From Planctomycetota bacterium (lineage in GTDB: Bacteria > Planctomycetota > Phycisphaerae > Phycisphaerales > UBA5793), in contig JABFGK010000001.1 in the NCBI GenBank assembly GCA_013112555.1, forward strand, positions 1,090,581 to 1,154,580: a stretch of DNA of 64,000 nucleotides, in the 5' to 3' direction. This document shows, in pieces, positions 1-9,247 of the stretch. Under the pieces are notes generated by a model. That model worked only from the letters and a program-made list of their open reading frames with translations, was not told the origin of the DNA and made no database searches. Every line of letters begins with the position of its first letter. The first letter of the stretch is position 1. A program made the position numbers and the translations under genes.

Positions 1-918
1 TTGTTGAACAAGGGCATCGGCTGCTGATCGTTGATGATCTGTCAACAGGGAGCCGTCGGAATCTCGATCACATCCCGGGTGACTCGTATGACCTGATCGA
101 AGCGCGTGTGTCGGAGGTGCTCGGGGCGTGTGAGCGGTATCGGCCTGATCGGATTTTTCATCTGGCTGCGGCAGTCGGGGTGCGGTTGATTCTGGAGCGG
201 CCGATCGAGACGATCGAGTCGAACGTGGTTGATACATCGGGCATTCTTGAGATGGCAAGCCGGCTCGGCGTGCCGACGTTGGTCACGTCGTCGAGCGAGG
301 TGTATGGCAAGTCGGACCGCGTGCCGTTTCGTGAGGATGATGATGTTATGTACGGGGCGACTTCGCTGACGCGCTGGTTGTATGCGTGCACGAAGGCGAT
401 TGATGAGTATCTTGCGTTGGCACACTATCGCCAGTCTCGATTGCCGGTGGTGGTGGCACGATTGTTTAATACGGTGGGGCCGAGACAGATCGGGCATTAC
501 GGGATGGTGTTGCCGCGCTTCGTGGCTGCCGCGCTGGCCGGGGAGCCGTTGGAGGTGTATGGCGACGGGCAGCAGGTGCGTTGTTTCTGCGATGTGCGGG
601 ATGTGCGTCGGGGCGCTGGTGGCCTTGACCGCGCATGAGCCGTGTTTCGGTCGGGTGTTTAATGTGGGTTCGGACGAGCCGATCACGATTATGCAACTGG
701 CTGAGCGTGTGGTGGGCGTGTTGCATTCGAGCAGCGCGATTCGGACGGTGCCATACGAACAGGCGTATGAGGCTGGTTTTGAGGATTTGCGTGTTCGGCA
801 GCCGGACACGTCACGGCTGCAGGCTGCGATTGGTTTTGCGCGCGAGTTTGATTTGGATGAGACGATTCGAGATCTGGCAACATCGCTCGGATCGGGTACG
901 AAGGATTCGGGTTCATGA
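1..918 (+). CDS. NAD-dependent sugar-nucleotide epimerase/dehydratase, 5' partial, one frameshift
   Basis: This is an extended short-chain dehydrogenase acting on nucleotide sugars. The window opens just after the expected N-terminal Rossmann glycine motif: frame 3 reads VEQGHRLLIVDDLSTGSRRN from base 3. Further on come HLAAAVGV, the TSSSEVYG strand and the catalytic YACTK (YxxxK), followed by RLFNTVGPRQ and VYGDGQQVRCFCDVRDV, all typical of UDP-sugar epimerases and decarboxylases. The frame breaks near 604-607. Dropping one base restores DVVGALVALT and continues to the TGA at 916-918, so I read one gene. It overlaps the next gene by ATGA, which suggests translational coupling and a shared role in envelope polysaccharide synthesis. 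The exact substrate cannot be told. Confidence 0.85.
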
Positions 919-2324
919 GGCTTGTTTGGCTTGCCAATCTTATGGCCGGCATGACGGCTCCGCCGGACGATGTGTCCGGTGGGGGAGTTGATCCGATGAC
1001 TTCGTCGCTGGACGATGTGAGTGCGCGTGGGAACGATGATTTTCTATCGCGTTTGTTGAATGATTCGCAGGGATTACCGTCGGATTCCTCATCGTCGTTG
1101 CCGTCGTTTGGTCAGGTGCTCAATAGTTATCTGGTCGTTTTTGTGGTGGCATTTCTGGTGACGTTGGTGGTGGTGCCGCTGATTCGGCGGGTTGCATTGC
1201 GTTCGGGGATTGTGGACTGGCCTGATGATGCGCGGAAGGCGCACGGGGACCCGGTGCCGTATCTCGGTGGGGTGGCTGTCTTTCTGGGGATGGTGGCTGC
1301 GATCGCTGCGAGTTACTTTTTGCCGGGGTATCAAGCCCATCTGGCAACGGTGCCTGCCTCGGTGGTGCTGGGGCTGGTTGTTATTATGTTGACGGGTTTG
1401 ATTGATGACGTGGCTCATCTGGACCCGCGGTTGAAGATTGCCGGGCAGTTAATTGCCGCAGCAGCATTGGCATTGAATCCTCAGATCGGCGAGCGGATTG
1501 CGTTGGGGCTGATGAACCCGATCGGGAAACTGATCGGTTTGGAGGAGTTTAATTTCGTTTTCGATCTGATGCCGGGATCGGGTGAGTTGTTTTTTAATCT
1601 GCCGTATTGGGTTGGGGCGTTTATTATCGCCGCGTTTGTGATCGGCGGATGCAATGCAGCGAATTTGATTGACGGTCTGGACGGGTTGTTGTCGGGGATG
1701 ACGGCGTTCATGGCTGCAGGGCTGTTGGTGATCAGTGTGATGCTGGCAATGCGGGGGTATGGCGAGTTGACGGCAGCACGGGTGGTGATCTGTCTTGCCT
1801 TGCTGGGTGCCACGCTCGGGTTTCTGCCGCACAATTTTAAGCCAGCCACGATATTTCTGGGCGATGCAGGGTCGCTGATGCTCGGGTTTTCGATCATTGT
1901 TGTGATTTTGATGATGGGTGAGCGAGGGCACACGCACCTCGTGTTTGCCGGGTTGATCGTGTTCGGGTTGCCGATTATCGATACGGTGCTGGCGATTCTT
2001 CGCAGGCGTTTGAATGGGTTGCCGATTTCGGCCCCGGACAATGATCATCTGCATCACATTTTGAAGCGAAGTAAGTTGGGCGTGGTCGGGGCTGTGTTTG
2101 TGATGTACGGGATCACGGCTTTGTTCGGGTTGCTCGCCATTGTGATGGTGGTGATGCGGGCACGGGCGGTGTATGCCGTCATTCTGGTGATGACGGGGTT
2201 CATTGTGGTGAGTGGGATCAAGGCAGCACGGCGAGCGCAGCGGCGTGCTGAGATTGAGACGGTGAAGTTGAGTCGAGAGGGGCGCGGCGGCAGCGGACGT
2301 GACGGCGGGCAGTCGGCAGCGTGA
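915..2324 (+). CDS. WecA/MraY-family undecaprenyl-phosphate sugar-1-phosphate transferase (GT4)
   Basis: This is a polytopic membrane enzyme of 469 residues. It should transfer a sugar-1-phosphate from a UDP-sugar to undecaprenyl phosphate and so start a cell-surface polysaccharide. The family signatures appear in order: DDARKAHGDPVPYLGG near residues 97-112, GLIDDVAHLDPRLK with the Mg2+-binding DDxxxD pattern, NLIDGLDGLLSG, FLGDAGSLMLGF, and the C-terminal PDNDHLHH loop. About ten hydrophobic helices lie between them. The start ATG overlaps the epimerase stop (ATGA). The N-terminal 45 or so residues are polar and poorly conserved, so translation could begin further in. WecA (GlcNAc-1-P) is the closest known type, but the sugar specificity is not fixed by the sequence. 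A longer polar tail follows the last helix. Confidence 0.88.
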   Translation: MRLVWLANLMAGMTAPPDDVSGGGVDPMTSSLDDVSARGNDDFLSRLLNDSQGLPSDSSSSLPSFGQVLNSYLVVFVVAFLVTLVVVPLIRRVALRSGIVDWPDDARKAHGDPVPYLGGVAVFLGMVAAIAASYFLPGYQAHLATVPASVVLGLVVIMLTGLIDDVAHLDPRLKIAGQLIAAAALALNPQIGERIALGLMNPIGKLIGLEEFNFVFDLMPGSGELFFNLPYWVGAFIIAAFVIGGCNAANLIDGLDGLLSGMTAFMAAGLLVISVMLAMRGYGELTAARVVICLALLGATLGFLPHNFKPATIFLGDAGSLMLGFSIIVVILMMGERGHTHLVFAGLIVFGLPIIDTVLAILRRRLNGLPISAPDNDHLHHILKRSKLGVVGAVFVMYGITALFGLLAIVMVVMRARAVYAVILVMTGFIVVSGIKAARRAQRRAEIETVKLSREGRGGSGRDGGQSAA

Positions 2325-2430
2325 AGTGATGAGATGCGTGGTTGTTTTGATTGTGGGTGAGACCCCGCAATGTGCTTGGAGACTCGCACATCACGGGGCT
2401 TTGTTTGTTTTTTGGGGGGGGAGAGGAGTA

Positions 2431-2515
2431 GAGAAGATGGATTCCCGCGTGCGCGGGAATGACGGGAGGGGGGGAGAGAAGATGGATTCCCGCGTGCGCG
2501 GGAATGACGGGAGGG
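2431..2515. repeat. Two tandem copies of a 45-bp unit with a 20-base palindrome
   Basis: The perfect palindrome ATTCCCGCGTGCGCGGGAAT occurs at 2441-2460 and 2486-2505. Each copy is preceded by GAGAAGATGG and followed by GACGGGAGGG. A third copy is at 4364-4383. The pair sits between the convergent ends of the GT4 and dipeptidase genes, where such REP-like hairpins often act as bidirectional terminators or mRNA stabilisers. The region also holds a long G run near 2413-2421. Confidence 0.9.
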
Positions 2516-2533
2516 GGAAGGGGGTGATCGGTG

Positions 2534-4201
2534 TCAGTTCTGCGGGAGTTTGAAGTCATCGGGGCGGTCTTCGAGGACGCGTCGGAGCCATTGCTCGGGG
2601 TAGCCGACCTGTGAAGCGTTGCCCGGGGTCTGCTGGACGTAGCCGTCGTTGTACTTGGCAATGAGATACTCACCCAACGCCTTCCAGCGAGCAACTACTG
2701 TGTCGGCATGGGACAGCGAGTAATCCGTCAAGTAGTGGACCATGAGTTCGGGGTTCTCGTTGGCCAGGTGCAGCGCGGTCTGTTCGACGGCCGGCTGGAG
2801 GGCGAGGAAGTTGCCTTCGAGTTGCTGCTGGACGGCCAGGATGTCGGGATACATGTCAGCATAACGAAGATTGCAGTAGTTGGCAACGAAGTTGAAGACC
2901 CACCAGGCACTGTCCCAGGAGAAGGAGCCGAGACTGCCGACGGTGAATGACTCGGGGATGCCGCTGATACAGCAATAAAACGGGATGTACACGGTGAAGG
3001 CTGTGTCATCCATGCCATACCAGTACACGCCGCCGACGGGGTCGGGCAGGTTGGCCCTTGACTGAGAGACGAATGAGTAGGCAGTCTGCTGTGTCGAGAC
3101 GGGTCGCTCCCAGGCGTAGGTGACATCGTCGACATTCCAATGGAGCGGGCGCCAGCGGTAGGGCGTGTTGTAGGGGCCGGCGTCGATGCCCTGGGTCATG
3201 TCAAAGGGAGTGCCTTCATAGTGGTCGCGCATGAGGGCAAAGACATCGGACACGGCGAGTTTCGTGTCGGGTGTGATCCAGAGCGGGTACGGTTCGGCTC
3301 CTGCGACGCTGCGGTGATAATCCGGTGAGAGGTTCAGCGATGGGGCAGCGCGGCGGAAGATGGTCCAGACGCGTGTGTCGGCCCACCGTTTGTTGCCGGG
3401 GTTCGGCGGGTCGTAGGCTTCGTTGAACATGAACGGTTTGCCGGCATCGGGGTCGTAGTAGCCTTTTTCAACGGCGAATGAGATGACGTCCTCGGCGTAG
3501 AGGCAGGTGTCGGGATCATCCAGCGGGAAAGTGCCGATGCGTGCCTTGTTGGCGTGGGCTGAGATGGAGCCGTCGGGCACTTTTCGTGCGACCCAGACGA
3601 TACCGGGCGTGTCGGGGCCCTTGCCGATGAGTTCGAGGATCCATGCTTCGTCTTTGTCGCCGATGGAGATGGATTCGCCGGTGTCGCAGTAGCCGTGTGT
3701 CTGGGCGAGTTCGGTCATGACGGTGACGGCCTGTCGGGCGGTGGTGGCGCGCTGGAGGGCGAGGTGCATGAGGTCCCAGTAGTGGAAGAGGCCGTCGGGA
3801 TTGTGGAGTTCGTTGCGTCCGCCGAAGGTGGTTTCGCCGATGGCCAGTTGATGATCGTTCATGAGGTCCACGACGGCATAGGTGTGTGGGACCTGCGGGA
3901 TTGAGCCGCGGACGTTGCCGGCCCAGTCCTTGATGTCGCACATGGCTCCCGGTTCGTAGTCGGCCGCGGGTGTGTACTGCATGCGCGGGAGGAACTCAGC
4001 ATCACAGGTGTAGGTGATCATGACCGAGCCGTCTGTCGAGGCGCCGCTCGTGACGAGGAGGCTGGTGCAGGCGTCGGGTTCGGCCGGTGGGGTGGGGTCG
4101 ACGGCCGGTGCTGCGGCGAGTGTGAGAGTGGACGTGGCAGCCAGGGTGAGGGTCAGGAGGAGGAGGTGGGTGGTGACTCGGGAGGCTGAGGTGCAGTGCA
4201 T
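2534..4201 (-). CDS. Secreted C69-family dipeptidase (PepD-like)
   Basis: This 555-residue protein belongs to peptidase family C69 (Ntn-hydrolase fold), which cleaves dipeptides. A hydrophobic leucine-rich signal peptide spans about residues 10-31. After a short proline-rich linker comes the motif DACTSLLVTSGASTDGS with Cys45, the expected catalytic residue that becomes N-terminal after autoprocessing. Other family features are the stretch QVPHTYAVVDLMNDHQLAIGE, written here as the segment from about residue 100 to 120, and HGYCDTGESISIGD followed by DEAWILELIGKG. The length agrees with bacterial C69 enzymes. The gene is alone on its strand, convergent with the GT4 gene, and flanked on both sides by palindromic repeats. 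A role in periplasmic peptide scavenging is inferred. Confidence 0.85.
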   Translation of the reverse strand: MHCTSASRVTTHLLLLTLTLAATSTLTLAAAPAVDPTPPAEPDACTSLLVTSGASTDGSVMITYTCDAEFLPRMQYTPAADYEPGAMCDIKDWAGNVRGSIPQVPHTYAVVDLMNDHQLAIGETTFGGRNELHNPDGLFHYWDLMHLALQRATTARQAVTVMTELAQTHGYCDTGESISIGDKDEAWILELIGKGPDTPGIVWVARKVPDGSISAHANKARIGTFPLDDPDTCLYAEDVISFAVEKGYYDPDAGKPFMFNEAYDPPNPGNKRWADTRVWTIFRRAAPSLNLSPDYHRSVAGAEPYPLWITPDTKLAVSDVFALMRDHYEGTPFDMTQGIDAGPYNTPYRWRPLHWNVDDVTYAWERPVSTQQTAYSFVSQSRANLPDPVGGVYWYGMDDTAFTVYIPFYCCISGIPESFTVGSLGSFSWDSAWWVFNFVANYCNLRYADMYPDILAVQQQLEGNFLALQPAVEQTALHLANENPELMVHYLTDYSLSHADTVVARWKALGEYLIAKYNDGYVQQTPGNASQVGYPEQWLRRVLEDRPDDFKLPQN

Positions 4202-4319
4202 CGGTTCGTGCTCCTGATGGAGATGGAGAGGATCGTGGTCGGGGTAGTATGGTACGGTCGTTGGAGGGGTGAGGGGAGAGGGAAGAGTGCCACTCGGGAG
4301 ATTGGCGGTCCGGGGGTTG

Positions 4320-4345
4320 ACAAAGCCGCCACCGGTGGTGGCGGT
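4320..4345. repeat. 26-bp dispersed palindromic repeat, copy 1
   Basis: The inverted repeat has the core GCCGCCACCGGTGGTGGCGG, preceded by ACAAA. A diverged copy with compensated arm changes lies at 36455-36480. It lies in the 288-base gap between the dipeptidase start and the methyltransferase start, which otherwise holds only a REP copy and G-rich runs. Confidence 0.75.
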
Positions 4346-4353
4346 AGAGAGAA

Positions 4354-4389
4354 GAGAAGATGGATTCCCGCGTGCGCGGGAATGACGGA
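4354..4389. repeat. Third copy of the ATTCCCGCG palindromic repeat
   Basis: GAGAAGATGG followed by the 20-base palindrome ATTCCCGCGTGCGCGGGAAT (4364-4383) and GACGG matches the pair at 2431-2515. A partial GGGAATGACGG tail repeats directly downstream. It is upstream of the methyltransferase gene in non-coding sequence. Confidence 0.85.
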
Positions 4390-4489
4390 GGGGGGGAATG
4401 ACGGAAGGGGGGGGTGGGCTACACTACGCCGTACCGGGTTCGTGTTTCTGATTGAGTTCGATGGCATTGAGAGTCGCGATAGGAGTCGT

Positions 4490-5350
4490 ATGGCACGCAG
4501 TTCAGCAGTAGCAACAAAAAGCGGCAAATCACGGAAGAAGCGATCACAGTCCAAACGCGTGACGATGGCAGCGCGGGCTGATCGGCACGCGCTGTATGAG
4601 CAGGCGGTGCAGGGGCCCGAGGCCGAAGTGGGGTTTATTGATCGGGTCTACAAGAAGTCGTATGGCCGAGTCCCGACGCTGCTGCGCGAGGACTTCTGCG
4701 GTACGAGTATCGCGGCGTGTGAGTGGGTTCGTCGCCGTCGCGGGAATCGAGCGATCGGTGTTGATCTGGACAGCCAGGTGTTGGAATGGGCTGAAGGGCA
4801 CAACATTGCGTCGCTGACTGCTGACCAGCGATCACGAATCACGCTCTTGAATGAAGATGTGCTGCAGGTTCGGCCTGAGCCGGTGCAGGTGATCACGGCC
4901 ATGAACTTCAGTTACATGACGTTCAAGGAGCGGAGTGTGCTGCGATCGTACTTCCGTCAGGTGCGGGAGGGGCTGCAGCCGGAGGGGCTGTTCATCTGTG
5001 ATTGCTATGGCGGGACCGAGGCCCAGGACACAATCGAGGAGGACCGGGCCTGCGACGGATTTACCTATATCTGGGAGCAGGCGGACTTCAATCCGGTGAC
5101 AAACGAGACGCTGTGCCATATTCACTTCACGTTCCCGGATGGATCGAAGATGAAGCGTGCGTTTACCTATGACTGGCGTTTGTGGTCGATTGCTGAGATT
5201 CGAGAGATTGCCCATGAGGCCGGTTTTTCCCAGTCGACGGTGTATTGGGAGGGGACAGATTCCGATACGGATGAAGGGAACGGTGTCTTCCGGCCGACGA
5301 CGAAGGGTGAGGTGTGTGCCGGCTGGGTGTCGTACATCGTGTTTGAGTAG
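4490..5350 (+). CDS. Class I SAM-dependent methyltransferase (LREDFCGT type)
   Basis: This 286-residue cytoplasmic protein has a Rossmann-like methyltransferase domain. The SAM-binding region reads LLREDFCGTSIAACEW, followed by the acidic end of strand 2 in AIGVDLDSQVLEWA. A lysine- and serine-rich N-terminal tail of about 25 residues precedes the domain. The open frame extends upstream, but the start at 4490 has AGGAG four bases before it, and the upstream part translates repeat DNA, so I chose 4490. The substrate is unknown. Proteins with this LREDFCGT signature are frequent in planctomycetes and are annotated only as methyltransferases. It is followed 45 bases later by apt, with which it may share a transcript. 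Confidence 0.8.
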   Translation: MARSSAVATKSGKSRKKRSQSKRVTMAARADRHALYEQAVQGPEAEVGFIDRVYKKSYGRVPTLLREDFCGTSIAACEWVRRRRGNRAIGVDLDSQVLEWAEGHNIASLTADQRSRITLLNEDVLQVRPEPVQVITAMNFSYMTFKERSVLRSYFRQVREGLQPEGLFICDCYGGTEAQDTIEEDRACDGFTYIWEQADFNPVTNETLCHIHFTFPDGSKMKRAFTYDWRLWSIAEIREIAHEAGFSQSTVYWEGTDSDTDEGNGVFRPTTKGEVCAGWVSYIVFE

Positions 5351-5395
5351 TTTCAGGCCGGCCTGCTGCCCGGGTGTGGATGGAGAGGCGTCATC

Positions 5396-5914
5396 ATGTT
5401 CGATCTCAAGACCCTGATCCGCGATGTTCCGGATTTCCCGAAACCCGGGATTCTGTTCAAAGACATTACGCCGTTGTTGCGTGATCCGGCCGGCCTGGCG
5501 TTGGCGGTGGAGTTGATGTGCAATCCATATCGCCGGACGCGTGTTGACGTGGTGATGGGAACGGAGTCGCGCGGGTTCATATTCGGGACGGCGATCGCGC
5601 AGGCGTTGTCGTGCGGGTTTGTGCCGATCCGGAAGCAGGGGAAGTTGCCGTGCGCGACGCATGAGGTGGCCTATGGGCTGGAGTATGGGACGGACACGAT
5701 TGCGGTTCATCGCGATGCGCTGACGGCGGGTGAGCATGTGCTGCTGGTTGATGATCTGTTGGCCACCGGAGGGACGCTGGCAGCCTCGTGTGAGTTGATC
5801 GCGTTATTGGGCGGTGAGTTGGTGGGGATCGCGGTGCTGATTGAGTTGTTGGAGTTGAACGGGCGCGCGCAGTTGCCGCAGTCGGAGTTGTTGCATGCGG
5901 TGATGGCGTTGTGA
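5396..5914 (+). CDS. apt: Adenine phosphoribosyltransferase
   Basis: The 172-residue enzyme salvages adenine to AMP using PRPP. The N-terminal LKTLIRDVPDFPKPGILFKD and the following ITPLL are the type I Apt signature. MGTESRGFIFGTAIAQAL contributes to adenine and phosphate binding. The PRPP-binding loop is LLVDDLLATGGTLAASCELI near residues 118-137. The length matches the family (170-180). GGAGAGG upstream of the ATG serves as the ribosome binding site. The gene ends 25 bases before the convergent stop of the SafE-like gene, with a T-rich stretch between. Confidence 0.95.
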   Translation: MFDLKTLIRDVPDFPKPGILFKDITPLLRDPAGLALAVELMCNPYRRTRVDVVMGTESRGFIFGTAIAQALSCGFVPIRKQGKLPCATHEVAYGLEYGTDTIAVHRDALTAGEHVLLVDDLLATGGTLAASCELIALLGGELVGIAVLIELLELNGRAQLPQSELLHAVMAL

Positions 5915-5939
5915 GTAGAGAGATCAGGTTTTCCATTTT

Positions 5940-6761
5940 TTACTCTTCGGCAGCGCATGCGGGGCAGGCGCCTGGGGGTGAGTCGGGGCGTGGCCAGGAT
6001 CGGTAGGCGAGGAAACCGGCCGTGATGATGATGACGACGGCAGCGATCCGTTCGCCGTGTTTACGGATGCGGAGGGGAATGAGTCCGCTGGCTGCAACGA
6101 CGGCTGAGAGTGCCGGGACGGTGCCGAGGCCGAAGCAGATCATGCCGAGTGCTGACTTGAGCGGGTGGCCGAAGGTCGCTGCAAGTGCGAGCGAGGAGTA
6201 GACGGCCCCACAGGGGAGAAATCCCATGAGCCCGCCCAGCAGCAGGCGTGCCTGCCAGGATCTGGTGATGGCCAGTGCACGGAGGAAGTGCATGATGTGG
6301 CCGGTGATTCCCTTCGGCGTCTTCTCGTTGTCAGGCGTTTGTGCGAGTGCAGCGCATTGGTGCCCCCAGGGGATGACCAGGAGTGTGAATCCGAACAGAC
6401 CGGCCAGTGCTGCCAGTGCCAATCCCATCCAATGCTGGGCGTGCCCGAAGCGCGGGTCGGAGCGAACGGCAGCGCCGAGCATGCCGACCAGGGCACCGAG
6501 CAGGCCGTAGGTCGTGATGCGCCCGATGTGATACCAGGATTGGTGCGCGAGGGTGCGGAGCAAGTTGTACCACTTCGGTTCCGGCGTGTGCGTGTGTTCA
6601 TCCGGCGGTGCGGTATCGGCCGGGTGTCCCTCGATCGTGATGGGCTGGCGCAGCGTGAGTGATGCGAGCGCGGTCAGGATCGGGCCGCACATGCCGATAC
6701 AGTGGAGGCTGAAGGCGAGGCCGACTACGAAGAGTCCGATGAAGGTGGCAGTGGTTTCCAT
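5940..6761 (-). CDS. SafE/DsbD-like membrane protein of the cbb3 oxidase cassette
   Basis: This is a 273-residue integral membrane protein with about six hydrophobic helices. The first helix carries HCIGMCGP and a later one FLPCGAVYS, the paired cysteine motifs of the 'sulfite exporter TauE/SafE' (DsbD_2, UreH-like) family. Members next to ccoI are thought to help copper delivery or redox maturation of cbb3 oxidases; that role is inferred from context here. A polar histidine-containing loop (about residues 45-65) and a C-terminal CPAC could bind metal. It starts 5 bases after the ccoI stop and is the last gene of the minus-strand respiratory cassette. Confidence 0.78.
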   Translation of the reverse strand: METTATFIGLFVVGLAFSLHCIGMCGPILTALASLTLRQPITIEGHPADTAPPDEHTHTPEPKWYNLLRTLAHQSWYHIGRITTYGLLGALVGMLGAAVRSDPRFGHAQHWMGLALAALAGLFGFTLLVIPWGHQCAALAQTPDNEKTPKGITGHIMHFLRALAITRSWQARLLLGGLMGFLPCGAVYSSLALAATFGHPLKSALGMICFGLGTVPALSAVVAASGLIPLRIRKHGERIAAVVIIITAGFLAYRSWPRPDSPPGACPACAAEE

Positions 6762-6766
6762 GGCTG

Positions 6767-8901
6767 TTATGCAGTGAGGTTCGTCGATCTGGTGGGGGGA
6801 TCTTCTTCGGTCAGTTGGTGTTCATCTCTCAGCCAGAGGGAACCGCCTCGTGTTGAGTTCCAGATGATGATGAGGCTGGAGCCGATCATGGCGATGGCGG
6901 CGTAGGCAGGGCTGAGTATTCCCATGCAGGCCAGTGTCAGGCCGACGGCATTGTACGCAAAGGCCCAGATGAGGCTTGTGTAGATGCGTCGGCGTGTCTC
7001 ACGGGCTGCCCGGAAGAGGTCACTGAGCGGGGCGATGCCGTCGGTGAGGAGGATGACGTCGCCGCTGGCCTGAGCAAGGTCACTGCCGGTATGGACGGCA
7101 ATGCCGAGGTCGGCCTCGGAGAGGGCCGGTGCATCGTTGATGCCGTCGCCGACGAACCCGATGGGCTTGTGTGTTTCGCGGCGACGATCGACGATGATCT
7201 GTCGCTTGTCGTCGGGCATGAGTGCCGTGGAAACCGGCAGGTGATAGCGTTGGGCAAAGGCGGCTGCCTGTGTTGACGCATCGCCGGTCAGGACGTGCAG
7301 ATTCAAGCCAAGTCGGCGGAGTGTATTGAGTGCGGCTTCGGTATCGGGCCGCTCCTCCTCGACGAGCCCAAAGAGGGCGACGGGTTGTTCATTGCGCCAG
7401 AGCACGATGGTGTGTGTTTTGTCGCGCGAGTTCGGGGTCATCGTGTCGGCAGGGAGTGGTTGCTGGCCGGGGAAGTCGGGTCGCCCGAGGGCATAGGTAT
7501 CGCCGGCCAGTGAGCCGCGTACCCCGAGCCCGGGCACCGGTTCGATCTCGTCGAAGGTGGTGGCTTCGTCGGCGGCCGCACGGATGGCATCGCCGATCGG
7601 GTGGGTTGAGGCTTGTTCGAGGCCGGCCGCGAGTGCCAGTGGGTTTTCGAGTGTTTCATCGATTGTCGTGACGGACTCGATCTTGAATCGGCCGCTGGTG
7701 AGCGTCCCGGTTTTGTCGAGATAGAGATGTCGGACGGTGCCGCCGTTTTCGAGTGCATCGCCGGAGCGGATAATGATGCCGCGTGAAGCGAGGCGGTGTG
7801 CCGTCATCCAGGTGGCGAGCGGGGCCGCGAGGCCGAGGGCACAGGGGCAGGCAATGAGGGCCACGGTGAGGCCTCGGAAGATGGCAGCCGGCAGGTCGTT
7901 GTCGATGACGAGTACCCAGGCAAAGGCGCTCAGCGCGAGCAGGACGGTCAGCGGGACGAAGACGGCTGAGACCTTGTTCGTGAGGTTCTGGATGCGCGGC
8001 GGGAGTGTGCGCATCTGTTCGAGGAGTTGGCGGATCTGTTCGACTCGGCACTGGTCGCCGGTTGAGGTGGCGGTGGCCCAGACGGCACCCTGGATGAGGA
8101 TGGAGCCGGCCCAGACAGGCGAGGTCGGGCCGAGCGGTCGCGGAGTGCTTCGCCGGTGAGCATTGATTCGGAGACGAGGCCGGTGCCTTTGATGACGGTG
8201 CCGTCGACCGGAATTCGGTTGCCCTGCGGGACCCGAAAGACGCTGCCGGGCGTGACTTCATGAGACGGGACGGCATGTTCGAGTTTCCCGTCTTCATCAA
8301 TGACGATGGCCGTGGCAGGGAGTTCTGCCAGACGTGATGAGGCCGTGATGGTGGCGGCCTGCTTGAGTCGTCCTTCGAGGTATTCGCCGACGGTGACGAG
8401 TGTGAGGACCATGCAGGCGGAATCGAAGTAGAGGTGGCCGGTGCCGCGGAAGACGGACCAGACGCTCAGTGCATAGGCAGCGCCGGCGCCGAGTGTGATC
8501 AGGGTGGTTGATTGGAATCGGCGGTGTCGGAGGTTGTCGACGGCGTCGGTGGCGATGGGGGTGCCGAGGATGACCATGACGCAGGTGGCCAGGAAGAACA
8601 GGAGCCACTGGAAGAGTTGGTTGAGCGCATCGTCTGAGGCGTGCATGATGGCAGCACGTTCGTCGCCGCCGCCGTAGAAGGAGAAGGAGAAGGCCATCAC
8701 GTTCATGGTGAGGAACAGGCCGAGCCCGAGGCGGAGGACGCCGAGGCTGATGGTTCCGCTTTCGCCGGTTTCGCCGACGAGGTTATAGACGAGTCGGCAC
8801 CCCGCACAGCAGAAGTGGGGGACGTCGGCATCGCCTTGTGCGCGCACGCGCACGGGGAGATTGCAATGTGCGCAGGGGACGGTGTTATCAGCGGCGATCA
8901 T
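6767..8901 (-). CDS. ccoI: Copper-transporting P1B-type ATPase for cbb3 oxidase assembly, one frameshift
   Basis: This exports or inserts copper for the CcoN haem-copper centre. The N-terminal region has the cysteine-rich CAHC...CCAGC module typical of CcoI/FixI, followed by membrane helices and the actuator domain ending in SESMLTGEA. The second frame continues with PTSPVWAGSILIQGAVWA, the membrane motif ACPCALGLAAP (CPC), the phosphorylation site DKTGTLTSGRF and the hinge GDGINDAPALSEADLGIA. The two halves are in different frames. Adding one base to the GGG at 8127-8129 (a CCC on the coding strand) joins them as GEALRDRSAPTSPVWAG. Every catalytic motif is intact, so an assembly indel is more likely than a dead gene. 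Upstream lies about 210 bases without a gene. Confidence 0.88.
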
Positions 8902-9112
8902 AACGGCTTGCCTGGCGCGTCGTCGTCGTCGTTGTCGGCGGCGGTACTCGCTGGGGTGTTGTTGTATCGTGTCTCGGGAAATGGTATGCGTCGGGGCGGG
9001 ATGAGGGCAGCATGGGGGGGTGGGAATCGGACGGGATCAAGCCAAATGAGAACCGGACTTGTCGAAGGCGACGAGTCCGGCGTGTATGGGCATGGGAGTG
9101 TGGTCTGTCCGG

Positions 9113-9247
9113 TTACTTCAGGACGATGAAGCGGACGACATAGATGACGGCGCAGGAGAAGAAGGCAATCCACATGAGTGTGATATACCAGGGGAACTGA
9201 TATCCTTCGTAGCCGTGCTTCGGGTGTCGCTTGAAGAGTTTGGTCAT
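9113..9247 (-). CDS. 44-residue single-helix membrane peptide of the cbb3 operon
   Basis: I found this by translating the gap between the two-helix protein and ccoI. It starts MTKLFKRHPKHGYEG, continues with an aromatic YQFPWYITLMW segment and a single transmembrane helix, and ends VVRFIVLK before TAA. Its ATG overlaps the upstream TGA (ATGA at 9247-9244), which strongly suggests translational coupling. The size and topology resemble CcoQ/FixQ, the small stabilising subunit of cbb3 oxidases, but I see no clear sequence match, so the function is inferred from position only. About 210 bases of apparently non-coding DNA separate it from ccoI. Confidence 0.7.
   Translation of the reverse strand: MTKLFKRHPKHGYEGYQFPWYITLMWIAFFSCAVIYVVRFIVLK

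Noticed and set aside
2411..2421. Poly-G tract as a phase-variation switch
   Set aside because: It is downstream of the GT4 stop and outside any promoter I can support.
4832..5737. 301-codon minus-strand frame across the methyltransferase and apt
   Set aside because: It runs antisense to two clearly recognised genes and has shadow-like composition.
8902..9112. Possible further small cco gene between the 44-residue peptide and ccoI
   Set aside because: Frames here are Pro/Arg/Thr-rich without a membrane helix or a good start; probably a leader or spacer.
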